Shown here: positions 53,841 to 63,957 of the stretch, one piece after another | Layout of the letters: each line of letters begins with the position of its first letter | Position numbering within the stretch: the first letter of the stretch is position 1 | Assembly (NCBI GenBank): GCA_963978895.1 | Contig: OZ022243.1 | Location: forward strand, 16,695,289 to 16,759,288 | Length of the DNA: 64,000 nucleotides | From: Erpobdella octoculata | Taxonomy: Eukaryota; Annelida; Clitellata; Hirudinida; Erpobdellidae | Direction: 5' to 3' | Program-made: the position numbers and the translations under genes | Notes under the pieces: model-generated | The model's database searches: none | What the model saw: only the letters and a program-made list of their open reading frames with translations | Told to the model about the DNA's origin: nothing

Positions 53841-55257
53841 TAAAGAGATAGGTCTGTAGTTTCCAGAACAAAAAGTCGTACCTTTTTTATGGATTGGGAT
53901 AACAAAAGCTTTTTTCCAATCTTTAGGCAGATGCCCAGTTTTGAATGAAAAGTCGAAGATGTGGCAGAGGGGTAGAGCGAGGATAGATGCTCATCGTTTC
54001 AGAAAAATATTTGGAATAACATCGGGTCCTGAGGATGTAGAAGAAGTAAGTCCAGACAATGTCTTAAACACAATGTCTTGGGTGAAGTCAATTTTTGCCA
54101 GTTGCTTCGATGTCCTTCGTCCGAGAGTTGGTCTACGACCGTCGTCAATTGTGAATACACTTGAAAAAATTCATTAAAAATATTTCCCATCTCATAAGGA
54201 TCCTCTGTTTCACCATCGTTTGATTTCTCTATTTGGATAATTCTGTGTGATGTAGTAAGTTTGTTGTTGACATATCTATAGAATTTGCTGACGTTGTTTT
54301 TTTTAATCATATTTAGTTTTCTTTCCGAATGGTACATTTTCAATTGCTTTTTTAATTTTTTTCCACATTTTTGTACCTGTTTTTGTCGGCCTGTTCACCC
54401 GACATCTTCCATCTCCGCCAGTAACAAAGCTTGACCCTCTGAGTTTCTCGATTGTACCTGGAATAGCGATGTTTGTCCAGCTTATGTTTCTTCAGGGGAT
54501 TCATGCATTGAATTGCGTTTTCCATAACTGAACAGAACGAGTTCCAGCAGTCATCTATAGATAAACAATACTGGAAGAGAGTGTCCCATTTGAATTTCAT
54601 AAAATAAGCATTGAGAGCATGATAATCAGCACGAACAAAATTGTATTCTTTCTTTGTGCTCACATGGCTTATAGTCCGAGCCATGTTTGGAATAAAAATG
54701 ATGCTATTGTGATCACTTCCTCCGATTGGACTCATCACATCAATATAAATTGTGGGTCTCGTGACAGCACTAAGTCCAATATGTTATTAAAGGTAACAAA
54801 TTGTATGAGTCCTGAGTCATTAAAGAAGGTCGTGAAAGCATTGTAAATGTTGTTGTTTGGTGCCGTATAAAGGTGCCAATAAATCTCCGGGAGATTGATG
54901 TCTCCCATCAGGCATATTGGATTTTTAGTGTTGCATAACTGCTGAAGATATCGAATGCTATTTTCGGCATACTGAAATGCTTCGTCATTGTATCCACCTG
55001 GTCTGTAATAGGCTATGATTCTTTGAGACCCGCTACCTATTTTAATGACTACACAGCATATTTCAATGTTGTTCAGTCTGGCTGGAAAGGAAGAGTTTTA
55101 AAATTCAAGGTGTTTTTGAGGATGAGTGCCACTCCGCCTTCCCTAGTTTCTCTGTCACGACGAACAGCAACATAATCATTAGGTAAAAGCATTGAACTCG
55201 CATACTCCTTCAAAAGCCAAGTCTCGACTAAATAGAAAACACTCGGTTTGTAAGTAT

Positions 55258-55422
55258 TGTAGTAAGCCGCACACGGTTGTTACATATGAGCGCTCTTTAG
55301 CTCGTTTAGCTTGCGCTAGCTAGTGGCAACCTTTGTACCTCTTCACCTTGCGCGACTACTTCTTCTTCGCTGTTCTTGTCGCTCTCGTCGTTCTCGTTGT
55401 CCGCCATATTTATTAGTTCAGC
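55258..55422 (+). repeat. Partial LTR of the 43765-48261 family
   Basis: Starts TGTAGTAAGCCGCACACGG and follows the LTR to TTATTAGTTCAGC, where it stops and the fold-back element begins. Inserted against or into the LINE on the left. Confidence 0.85.
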
Positions 55423-55710
55423 GAAGATAATGCAAAACATTACAGTTTGATGGATTTTATTATGGTTTAAGTATAACACCACGACTAGGATTTAAACAAA
55501 CGGTCACACAAACTTTGCCCTTGTGATAGGTCGGAAAGGTAAGCCAGCTGCCAAGGTTTTTGTTAAGTTTGAAAAAAATTCCCCCTAAAAAATAGACAAC
55601 CGTTAATCGTCAACTTAATTTCCTTCTTTTGCCGGAGTATGAAAAGCATACTTAAACCATAATAAAATCCATCAAACTGTAATGTTTTGCATTATCTTTG
55701 CATTATCTTC
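55423..55710. mobile_element. Fold-back element, long inverted arms
   Basis: Left arm GAAGATAATGCAAAACATTA continues for about 50 bp to GGTTTAAGTA. The right arm is its inverse from 55651 to 55710, with one extra copy of GATAATGCAAA at the end. About 180 bp of unrelated sequence in the middle. Confidence 0.8.
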
Positions 55711-55929
55711 GTGGTCTACAAATTGATTTGAACTTTAATTAAACCAGATATTCTTCCAGTTTAGATTAGATTATTAATTTTTATCTTCTTCGCCTTTGTT
55801 CTCACTCTCACAACTTTAAAATTCTTCAGAAACATCTACACCTTCGTTTTCTTCACTTCGTATTAGTTTTGATTTTATAAAACAAGTAAAGGAAAAAACG
55901 AGCTTTTCAACACAAACTTTTTAAAAAAT

Positions 55930-56080
55930 TGAATCATGTATTGCCATCCAATATAAAACTATGCTGAAAGTTTCAGCGTCCTAGCTAGTCAAAAAGCTGG
56001 TTAAATTTCACTTGCAAGATTTGCGTACAGAGAAAGACACACACACACAAACAGAGATTGTAACATAAATAAAAGTTTTT
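55930..56080 (+). repeat. Dispersed repeat (GCTGGTTAAATTTT family)
   Basis: Second clear copy of the family at 23728-23866, with the same ACACACACA/AACAGAGATTGTAAC tail. Confidence 0.75.
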
Positions 56081-56319
56081 AATAATAACAGTAATAACTA
56101 AATAAATAAAGCTTTTAAAAAAGAGAAAAGCACCACTGTAAATTTTGACACAAACTTTAAAAGCAATTTTTTAATAACTATTTTCTGAATACTGAAATAA
56201 GCTTTTAATTTTTATTATTATTTGGTCAAGCTTGGGAATTTTTGTTGGATAGTCCATAATTTTTAGTCCATAATCTCCATAATTTTTTGCAGAATAATAA
56301 TAAATATATATAAATAACT

Positions 56320-56836
56320 GTCTGTCTGTATGTAGGTATGTATGTCTCTTATGGATTGCTACACCATTTTTCCGATTGTAATAAAATTTGCACACAACCT
56401 TGGGAATCAATGGAGAAATGTTTTTGTGGGAAATAATTGAAATCGGTCACAAAATGAGCGGAGCGGGAAAGGGAGAGCAAGCGGGAGCGGGAAACCGACA
56501 GGGAGCGAAAAAGCGACCGGGAACGTGAGAGCAAACGTGAACGGAAAAGCGACCGGGGGCGGGAAAGCGACCGGGGCGGGAAAGCGACCGGGCGGGAAAG
56601 CGACCGGGGCGGGAAAGCGACCAAGGGCGGGAAAGCGACCGGGGGCGGGAAAGCGACCGGGGGCGGGAAAGCGACCGGGAGCGGGATAGCGACCGGGAAC
56701 GGGAAAGCGACCGGGAGAGGGAAAGCGACCTGAAACGGAAAAGCGACCGGGAGCGGTAGAGCAAGCGGCAAAGGAAACGGGTGCGAGAGAGAAAAACGAT
56801 AGAAAAACCTCTAAAAACGCCAGGTACCCCGCTAGT
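56320..56836 (+). repeat. CCGGGAGCG repeat module with leader, copy 4
   Basis: The leader (CTGTCTGTATGTAGGTATGT, CGATTGTAATAAAATTTGCA, GAAATCGGTCACAAAATGAG) precedes tandem GCGACCGGGAGCGGGAAA-like units (56460-56760). The end is AAAAACCTCTAAAAACGC and CCCCGCTAGT. The most complete copy in the window. Confidence 0.85.
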
Positions 56837-56959
56837 AATAATAATAAAAGATAAGAGGACTACCAGAAAACATTACCCCCGGGTCCCGTACATCCTCTCG
56901 ACGGACCTGCCAGGGCCCATGGGCCTGTAGCAGTCTCTGTCTGAAAAATCCTATTTACG

Positions 56960-57249
56960 AAAAGGTGGAGGAACAGGATGATCGGATGACGGTAGTGCCC
57001 CCGTAAGAATCGACCTGTTTCTTTTTTGGCACCGTCTTTGATAGGCAGCTTCAGCCTTCATACGCATCATGTCCCTTTTGAAGTATACACCTTGCGTATC
57101 AGTGGATCCGTTGAGAAGCGTAGTAGTCTTGACGACTGAATCATGTCTTTAGCAGTCTCTGGGCTGGAGAATGTGACACAAAGCTTTGTATTTTCTATGG
57201 TTTTAGATAGCTTCACTTGTCTGCTTTCTGCCTTGGCGGAATCTTGCAA
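56960..57249 (-). pseudogene. Possible LINE ORF1-like fragment
   Basis: Minus strand 57249-57067 encodes RQVKLSKTIENTKLCVTF, ETAKDMIQSSRLLR and DPLIRKVYTSKG, resembling the RRM-like accessory protein of some LINEs. A stop follows and a possible continuation runs to about 56960 (KAEAAYQRRCQKRN). Low certainty. Confidence 0.35.
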
Positions 57250-57838
57250 TCAATATTCAACCAACCGTCGACTAGATATAAATTAGAAATTTCTAGTATA
57301 AACGTGAAATGAATGCTTATGTGATTCATTTTAGTGTAAAAGTTTCTGATAATAACACATTATTTAATAAACTAATAAAAATTAGTAAAAGTAAATCATC
57401 CCCATTTGTTTTATTTAAATATTTCTAACCAATAGAATTTATTTCACTCAGATTACTGTCGGTGGGATGAGTCTAACCATGTAGTTCTAGATACCTAGAT
57501 ATCTAGTACTACATGAGTCTAACGAATACGAAACATTGGTTGCCAACTTTTCGTCCCCCCTCCCTCGAATGAGTAGCAACTTTTTATTAATCTCTAAATT
57601 TGTGACTTCATATTTAAACGAAAGATTTAATAAGTACTTATATTTAATTGTAACATCATCGTTTTTGTTCAAAAGTTCACTTTAAAAAGTTTGAAATAAA
57701 TAACTCAGTGGTTTTTTGAGTTGATATTAGTGACAATTTTTTAGCAGTCGTCTCAAAGAATGTTTTGTTTGACTTTGACATTTCTTTAAAAACAATAACA
57801 AAGTTCGAAAGATTAAACATTTATTTACCATCAGCATT
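57250..57838. other. Downstream flank of NPF
   Basis: AT-rich. No gene recognised. Confidence 0.4.
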
Positions 57839-57844
57839 TTTATT
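57839..57844 (-). terminator. Probable NPF poly-A signal
   Basis: AATAAA on the minus strand, 44 bp after the stop codon. A second one lies at 57821-57826. Confidence 0.55.
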
Positions 57845-57887
57845 TAAGTATTTTGAAAATTAACAATTATTTGAGAATTAATTAAAT

Positions 57888-57966
57888 TTAGTAGCATTTT
57901 AAATGGCAATTTGATGGCGGAATAGCACTGGTTGCTTCTACGTCTTCTGAGTTTCGTTTACCAAAC
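57888..57966 (-). CDS. NPF: NPF coding exon 2 (Phe-Gly-Lys-Arg and flank)
   Basis: G completes the Arg codon. Then FGKR and the flanking peptide NSEDVEATSAIPPSNCHLK, CY, and TAA at 57888-57890. The acceptor lacks a strong pyrimidine tract, but the reading frame and product leave little doubt. Confidence 0.9.
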
Positions 57967-58488
57967 CTTTTCAAAATAAAAATTACCTAAATGAACTTGT
58001 ATGATTGCATAATAATTTGTTATTCTTCCAAAAAAATTTCCAAGCTTAATTAAATTTTTCGAACATTTCCATTTTAATGGTTAAAATGTGGAAAAAATTA
58101 AATGATTCTTAAATTGTTTAAAATAACTGCTGAATAGATGAAAAATGTCTTAAATTTTTTCTACGTAGATTTGAGGCCTAATTAATGTAGATAAATAACA
58201 ACATCCTTTCTCATTCCTAAAGATATGAGTTATCAAATTGGTTGAGGTTTTCCTCTTTCGTAGTAAAATTAAATGCAAAATAAATTTACCATTTCGTCAC
58301 TCAGCTAACCTTGGACGGCCAACAAGAATATAATAATCATTGAGTGCCTTCATGTAATTCTTCAGCTGATCATAACTCGTGAAAAATGCCGGTCTCTCAG
58401 GTGGTTCGAGGACTCCAAGTTTTTCTGCATTGCACGTCAACATCATTAAACCGACGAAGAATAAAGAGCATATCAATAAAGTTTTCAT
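57888..58488 (-). CDS. NPF: Neuropeptide F precursor, two coding exons
   Basis: 85-residue precursor of a secreted signalling peptide of the NPY/NPF family, which acts through G-protein-coupled receptors in feeding and related control. Exons 58310-58488 and 57888-57966; the intron (donor AG|GTTAGC, acceptor GAAAAG|G) splits the Arg codon of R-P-R-F in phase 2, the position conserved in this family. Signal peptide is residues 1-21. Mature peptide is 22-61 (40 residues), with LEPPERPAFF at the start, an amphipathic helix LKNYMKALNDYYILV and a GRPRF end. Gly62 donates the amide and Lys63-Arg64 is the dibasic cleavage site. The 21-residue C-terminal flanking peptide contains Cys-x3-Cys. No breaks; probably functional. 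Without splicing the frame would end RPRL-A-E, which hides the true end. Identity is secure. Confidence 0.95.
58310..58488 (-). CDS. NPF: NPF coding exon 1 (signal plus most of peptide)
   Basis: Starts at ATG 58488 (MKTLLICSLFFVG). The exon itself probably begins at 58521 after acceptor TTTTGCAG, giving 33 nt of leader. Ends in phase 2 inside the penultimate Arg codon. Confidence 0.93.
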
Positions 58489-58608
58489 GTTTCTTCGTGT
58501 AGATGTTGTAATTTCAAATGCCTGCAAAATCGTTTAGACTGACTAACATAATCACGTTAAACTCTGCATTATATTCAGTTTACTAGTCTAAAATTTACAA
58601 ATTCTTAC

Positions 58609-58640
58609 TTGGAAATTCAAGATGCTTTCTTAGTTTCATA
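58609..58640 (-). other. NPF: Probable non-coding exon 1 of NPF
   Basis: From a start site about 25 bp below the TATA box to donor CCAA|GTAAGA. The 87-bp intron to 58522 is short. It contains ATGAAACTAAG, opening an upstream frame of 12 codons (MKLRKHLEFPSI) that would cross the splice and stop before the NPF ATG. Start site inferred. Confidence 0.5.
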
Positions 58641-58655
58641 GTGAAAAACTGAAAG

Positions 58656-58663
58656 TTTATATA
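58656..58663 (-). promoter_or_regulatory. NPF: Probable NPF TATA box
   Basis: TATATAAA on the minus strand inside the palindrome GTTTATATAAAC, correctly placed before the inferred first exon. Confidence 0.55.
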
Positions 58664-58669
58664 AACAGT

Positions 58670-59170
58670 GCAACAATGGGATGCAATTTCCATCATGTCA
58701 GCCACAGAGTTTCAGTAGTTGTTCTATCTTTAAATGCGCTTAAGAAAAGTAACGTAAATATTTAATAATATACCTATTTTATTCCAAATATACGCTTCTG
58801 ACTAAATATATAACATAAATATGCTTGATAATTTAATAATATAAATATTAATATTAAACTTTGAAATAATTAGTTTTTGAAAAATATTTGTTGCCTAAAT
58901 TCATTAATTGTAAGCCAACAAAGTTGAAATCTTCTCCCAGAAAAATAAAAGAAACTTATAACCTTTATTTACCAAAGAAACGGACTAACTCAATATCTGT
59001 ATACAACTGTACAAATCTATTCCAGAATAATTGCATAACTGTTAAAAGATGACTGGGACTGTAGTTTTCAGATTGTACCAACTCACATATTGTGTACCCT
59101 TTTATAATTTCGTAGCTACAAGTACAGACCATAGCGCACTACAGATAACTACTGGGAGGAACCTGCATGG
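58670..59170. other. NPF upstream region
   Basis: AT-rich, no other gene. May hold regulatory sequence that I cannot define. Confidence 0.4.
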
Positions 59171-59171
59171 T

Positions 59172-60445
59172 TGCCGGACAAAATGTCATAAGACAAAATG
59201 TCGTGGACAAAATGTCGCAGACAAAATGTCGCAGACAAAATGTCACGGACAAGTTGTCGCAGACAAAATGCAAGAATAAAATATTCAAAAAAATGTCGTG
59301 GTGAAAAAATCACTGATACAATTTTATATGTTGCAGGAGCACCACGATGTCAAAGCAATTTGTATAAAAAAAATTTGAGTGGTAAAAGTGACAATAAATC
59401 TGATTTTGATATTATTACTAATTCCAGCAAAACAAATGATTGATGTACTGGCTAAATGAATAACAGACAAAAACAAGCTATAAGATTTACGTACTTTGTG
59501 CGCTAAACGACCCGTGTTTACTAACTGTTTATTTATATTAAAAACATTTTTAATTATTATTATATTTTATTTAACATTGTCTCTAAAACGAAAAATTTCT
59601 TAGAGCACGATACGACGGCGCCAAAAAAAAACAAACGAACAGAAACACACATCAAAAGCAAAGTCAACAACCGTTCGTCATACGAGAAAAAAATGAGTTT
59701 TAAGTCGCTTTTTGAAAACAGAAACGCTGTCGAAATTCACCAGATCAGTAAGTTCAATCGGTAATTTGTTCCAGGTGGTTGGACAAAAACTGCGAAAGCC
59801 CTCGGCCCGAATGTTTTGGTCCCAAAGGAAAAAACAAGAAGCTCACCAGAAAAAGCCGAACGAAGGTGAAATCGGCCAGGAAGCTGAGCCACCGGGATGC
59901 ACAGATCGGTAAGGTATGACGGCGCAAGACCATGGAGACATCGGTATGCAGTGAGAGACAACTTGAAATCGATACGCACCTGCATGTTCAGCCAGTGTAG
60001 TCGGTCGTGTATCGCTCTCGTGACATGTCCGATCGAGGCAATCGGAGAATCAGTCTAGCCGTGGCACGCATGACACCATCGAACCGTTTCATCAACAGAT
60101 CCGGTATTCCGCTGAGCAGGCCACGACAATATCAATCCTAAATATTTTAAATATTTTTATTTGTTTAACTTTATGCTATATACATGTTACCACTACATTT
60201 TTTAAGATTAACAAGCTTAAAAAATTAGAAATCAGTAACAATCACCTTAACTTTGTGTGCACTACGTTTTTCACGACATTTTACCGTCACGACAGTTTTT
60301 TTCTCGCGACATTTTGTTCATGAAAATGTGCCCACGACATTTTGTCCGTGACAATTTCTCCGTGACCTTTTGTCCACGATGTATTTTCTACATTTTGGTC
60401 ACGACGTTTTGTCCGGGACATTTTTTCCTAGAGCCACCTGCATTA
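59172..60445. mobile_element. Element A: inverted subterminal ACAAAATGTC repeats
   Basis: The left part (59175-59275) carries six ACAAAATGTCGYRG-type units. The right part (60270-60440) carries the same unit inverted (CGACATTTTGTCC). Ends are roughly TGCATGGTTGCCGGACAAAA and inverted TGCAGGTGGCTCTAGGAAAA. A minus-strand LINE piece lies inside. No transposase. Target duplication not found. Confidence 0.6.
59580..60130 (-). pseudogene. CR1-like LINE C-terminal fragment
   Basis: Minus strand: LNMQVRIDFKLSLTAYRCLH, LAPSYLTDLC, FGPRAFAVF, then, with a shift, NLFSKSDF-type frames to about 59690 and a 3'UTR ending near 59580. 5'-truncated and inserted in element A. Confidence 0.75.
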
Positions 60446-60504
60446 GTGTAGTAGTTTGTGATCAGTGGTATGGATAATTTTTCATCCCATTACTAATTTA
60501 AAGG

Positions 60505-61470
60505 GTAGTCAGACAAAAAGTCACAAGGACAAAATGTCGTTTGACAAAATGTCATCGAACAAAATGTCATGAGAACAAGAACTGTTCTTGCTTAGGCAGT
60601 CCATGACTATTTTCTTCGTTTATCACCCATTAGTTTATTTCTCGCGACATTTTGTCCGTGACATTTTTTCCGTGATATTTTGTCAACGACATTTTGTCCA
60701 CGACATTTTGTCCACGACATTTTGTCCACGACATTTTGTCCACGACATTTTGTCCACGACATTTTGTCCACGACATTTTGTCCACGACATTTTGTCCACG
60801 ACATTTTGTCCACGACATTTTGTCCACGACATTTTGTCCACGACATTTTGTCCACGACATTTTGTCCACGACATTTTGTCCACGACATTTTGTCCACGAC
60901 ATTTTGTCCACGACATTTTGTCCACGACATTTTGTCCACGACATTTTGTCCACGACATTTTGTCCACGACATTTTGTCCACGACATTTTGTCCACGACAT
61001 TTTGTCCACGACATTTTGTCCACGACATTTTGTCCACGACATTTTGTCCACGACATTTTGTCCACGACATTTTGTCCACGACATTTTGTCCACGACATTT
61101 TGTCCACGACATTTTGTCCACGACATTTTGTCCACGACATTTTGTCCACGACATTTTGTCCACGACATTTTGTCCACGACATTTTGTCTACGACATTTTG
61201 TCCACGACATTTTGTCCACGACATTTTGTCCACGACATTTTGTCCACGACATTTTGTCCACGACATTTTGTCCACGACATTTTGTCCACGACATTTTGTC
61301 CACGACATTTTGTCCACGACATTTTGTCCACGACATTTTGTCCACGACATTTTGTCCACGACATTTTGTCCACGACATTTTGTCCACGACATTTTGTCCA
61401 CGATGTATTGTCTACATTTTGTTCACGACGTTTGTCCGGTGACATTTTTTCCTAGAGCCAGCTGCATTAC
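60505..61470. mobile_element. Element B: same ends, giant 14-bp array
   Basis: The left part GTAGTCAGACAAAAAGTCAC and three ACAAAATGTC units (60515-60575) face a right part of inverted units that has expanded into the array. The right end CATTTTTTCCTAGAGCCAGC and TGCATTACTGTAGTA nearly repeats that of element A. Confidence 0.6.
60676..61402. repeat. 14-bp satellite array, about 51 copies
   Basis: Unit GACATTTTGTCCAC, almost perfect across about 720 bp, with rare variants (GTCTAC near 61188). Since 14 is not a multiple of 3, all frames on both strands read open as 14-residue periodic peptides; none is a gene. Confidence 0.95.
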
Positions 61471-61477
61471 TGTAGTA

Positions 61478-62200
61478 CAGGGTTGTCCAACTGGCGGGCC
61501 GGATTCGGCCCGCCGGAAAGTTTCATCCGGCCCGGCACTGAGTTTGGAAAAAAAACAATTTTTATCTATAGAACCGGTTATTACCGTTATTTTATAGGAA
61601 CTGTGGATCGTACTTGCTGTAACGTATTTGGTAGATATATACACTGTTGGGGCATGTCAACTGTTTTCGCAAGAAGCTTGATCTATTCCACACATCGGTG
61701 CGGAATAATGATGTAACTCAGTAACTCACTTTCCATCATGTTTTGAACTTACTGAAATAATTGATCACGCAGATTTTTCTTCTTATGCTGATATCATTGG
61801 TACGTTAATCAACGAATTCTCAACCAGATTTCAGATTTCGAGAACCTTAGAGGCGACAATGCATTGTTCAGTAATCCAATGGGTGCATCTATTGAGAATC
61901 AACATCCGAGCTTTCAGCTTGAACTTGGTGAGCTGCATAGCGATTCATTTCTACTCAGCAAGAAGTGTAGGTATGAAGAATTTTGGAAATTGGTCAGCCA
62001 TGATCGTTTTCCAACTTTATGTACCTTAGCTTTGAAACTGTGCTCAAAGTTTGAAAGCACCTACATCTCTGAAATAAGTCAAGTCGATAACTCGTATCAG
62101 GCTCCGCGATGACACACTCTTGTTTCTTGTATCCGACTTGGCACCACATGCATTGATGTTGACTTTGCCAGTATTATTAGAGAAAAACCTTTTCCGCAGT
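61478..62200 (+). mobile_element. Charlie-like hAT remnant, internally deleted
   Basis: Left end CAGGGTTGTCCAACTGGCGG followed by GGCCCGCC, typical of Charlie/SPIN-type hATs. After about 250 bp the C-terminal transposase (61864-62112) reads SNPMGASIENQHPSFQLEL, EFWKLVSHDRFPTLCTLAL and KFESTYISE, the dimerisation-domain core. The middle of the transposase and the right end are missing; (TA)n follows. Confidence 0.75.
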
Positions 62201-62244
62201 GCTCGCACTAGATTAGAAAGACTTTATTCAATAGAATAAAATTG

Positions 62245-62366
<122 letters not shown>

Positions 62367-62407
62367 AACATCATAACAATTGGCAACGAAGGATAGGAAT
62401 ACACGCA

Positions 62408-62938
62408 ATGGCAGATATTTAAAAGATAATTGAACTTTTTCAGACGCAGATGGAAAAAAGCGAAGAGAGACACAAGATGCAGATGAAATAGAGCGAAGAA
62501 AGATTCTTGAAGCTAATGAAAGAAAATGCAGAGAAAGAAAATGAGCTGAGGAAAGAAAATGCAGAGACACAGAGAAAACTGTTAAAATTTATAGAGTCCC
62601 AAAAAGAAAAAAAGACAGAGTCAAAAGAAACACTTTTTGATGGACTACGTCAGAGAGTGGAGAAGTTTTCCTACGAACCAGAGGAAGGACGATTTTTCAG
62701 TCTGTGGCTTAGACGTTTTGAAGACACTGTCAAAGGTCACGAAAGACATCTTCCAGAAGAGTCAAAGACTGAACTTCTTCGAACTCTATTGGACAACCAC
62801 ACATATTCAGTTTTTTCTACCAGAATTTCTCCACGGTTTCCCAGCGACATTAATTGGGAAAAACCATCACAACCCTTTAACAACTATTTGGCCCTAAGAA
62901 AAATCTTTTTCGACAAAGGTTTGATTTTAGTCGAATAA
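62408..62938 (+). pseudogene. Ty3 gag-like protein with two early stops
   Basis: Frame opens with ATG at 62408; TAA at 62420-62422 and TAG near 62490 interrupt it. A long charged coiled coil (ERFLKLMKENAEKENELRKE) leads to the gag core (RQRVEKFSYEPEEGRFFSLW, RRFEDTVKGHE, LDNHTYSVF). Both stops stand where Gln would suit the coiled-coil pattern. Confidence 0.7.
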
Positions 62939-63015
62939 TTTGTACATCAGGAAGTGATTTTAGCACTTATGGAAATAAGATCATTGCTGCTGCAGAGGCA
63001 GCAAAACTTCGAGGA

Positions 63016-63957
63016 ATGTCAGACAAAACACATACGTGTGTTCAATATGTTGCAGGACTTCAGGCACAAGAACATGTCGAGATAAGTTCCAGGCTGTTAC
63101 GCACATCCTTTGCACAAGCCAACACACTTTCACGCTTTATAGGCCCACATAAAACATCAGAAGAAGACACATTGATAGCAACCATCAATCAAGATATAAA
63201 CTCTTTGTACATCAATGCCGTCAAACAACTTCCAGTCTCAAATAAAGAAATCTGTGAAGCAACAAAAACAGACAATGAGTTAAATTCCCTTCTCCAATAT
63301 GTCAAAACAGGAAAGTGGAACGAAAACAAAGCACTGAAAACCAGCAAACTCGAACTGTTAAAAAAAGAAATAACGATACAGGAAGACTGTTTATTCTTTG
63401 TTTCGGGAATAATCATCCCTCAGGTTTTGCAAAAACGAGTACTTCAAATGCTTCACAAAGGCCACCCGGACATTACTCGAATGAAGATAATTGCCCGAGA
63501 ACACGTTTATTGGAGCGGCATTGATAAAGACATAGAAAACTGGACACGCAGCTGTTCTTCGTGCCAACAAGCAGCTAAATCACCCATAAAACACACTTTA
63601 TGTTCCTCGTCAAAAGAAACGAAACCCTGGAGTCGAATCCACCTCGATTATGCTGGACCGCTCCATGGAAAAATGTATCTCGTAGTAGTAGATGCATTCT
63701 CAAAATGACCAGAAATAATAGAGATGACAAACAGTACCACATCCAACACGATAAATGCACTCCAGCGGATCTTTGCACAATTTGGATTGCCTGAAACAAT
63801 TGTCAGTGACAACGGCACACAATTCACCTCAACTGTTTTTCAGGAATACTGTGCAGAAAACGCGATCAAACACGTGAGATCACCACCATTTCACCCACAA
63901 TCAAATGGCCAGGCCGAACGATTTGTTGACACTTTCTTTCAAAAGAGCTTTGATTAA
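63016..63957 (+). pseudogene. Ty3 RNase H tail plus integrase, one TGA
   Basis: Starts within gag-like sequence (AGLQAQEHVEISSRLLRTSF) and passes directly to ANTLSRFIG, the end of RNase H. Integrase follows: zinc domain (LHKGHPDITRMK, CSSCQQ), first Asp in IHLDYAGPL, TGA at 63706-63708, second Asp in VSDNGTQFTS and Glu in NGQAERFVDTF. Ends in a stop at 63955-63957. Confidence 0.8.

Larger units (their letters stand above)
52240..55250 (-). mobile_element. LINE with endonuclease and RT, many breaks
   Basis: Minus strand. 55250-54740 holds a broken endonuclease (REGGVALILK near 55150 and MSPIGGSDHNSI at 54738, the catalytic SDH). 54738-54000 is a linker region. RT at 53840-53370 has NKLISPNQHGFRGAKST, FDFKKAFDSVSH and TSGVPQGSVL; the YADD block is not evident. 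C-terminal domain 53379-52537 (ARDLGVVIDTNLKF, YIRPLLEYCSQVWS, WNHLPNDIV). The N-terminal part ends abruptly where an LTR fragment begins (55258). Same family as the fragment at 18980-19990. Confidence 0.8.

Noticed and set aside
60676..61402. CRISPR-like array
   Set aside because: Units are 14 bp and contiguous with no unique spacers, in an animal genome.
60607..61597. Long periodic open frames on both strands of the 14-bp array
   Set aside because: They follow from a stop-free 14-bp unit read in all frames; no independent coding signal.
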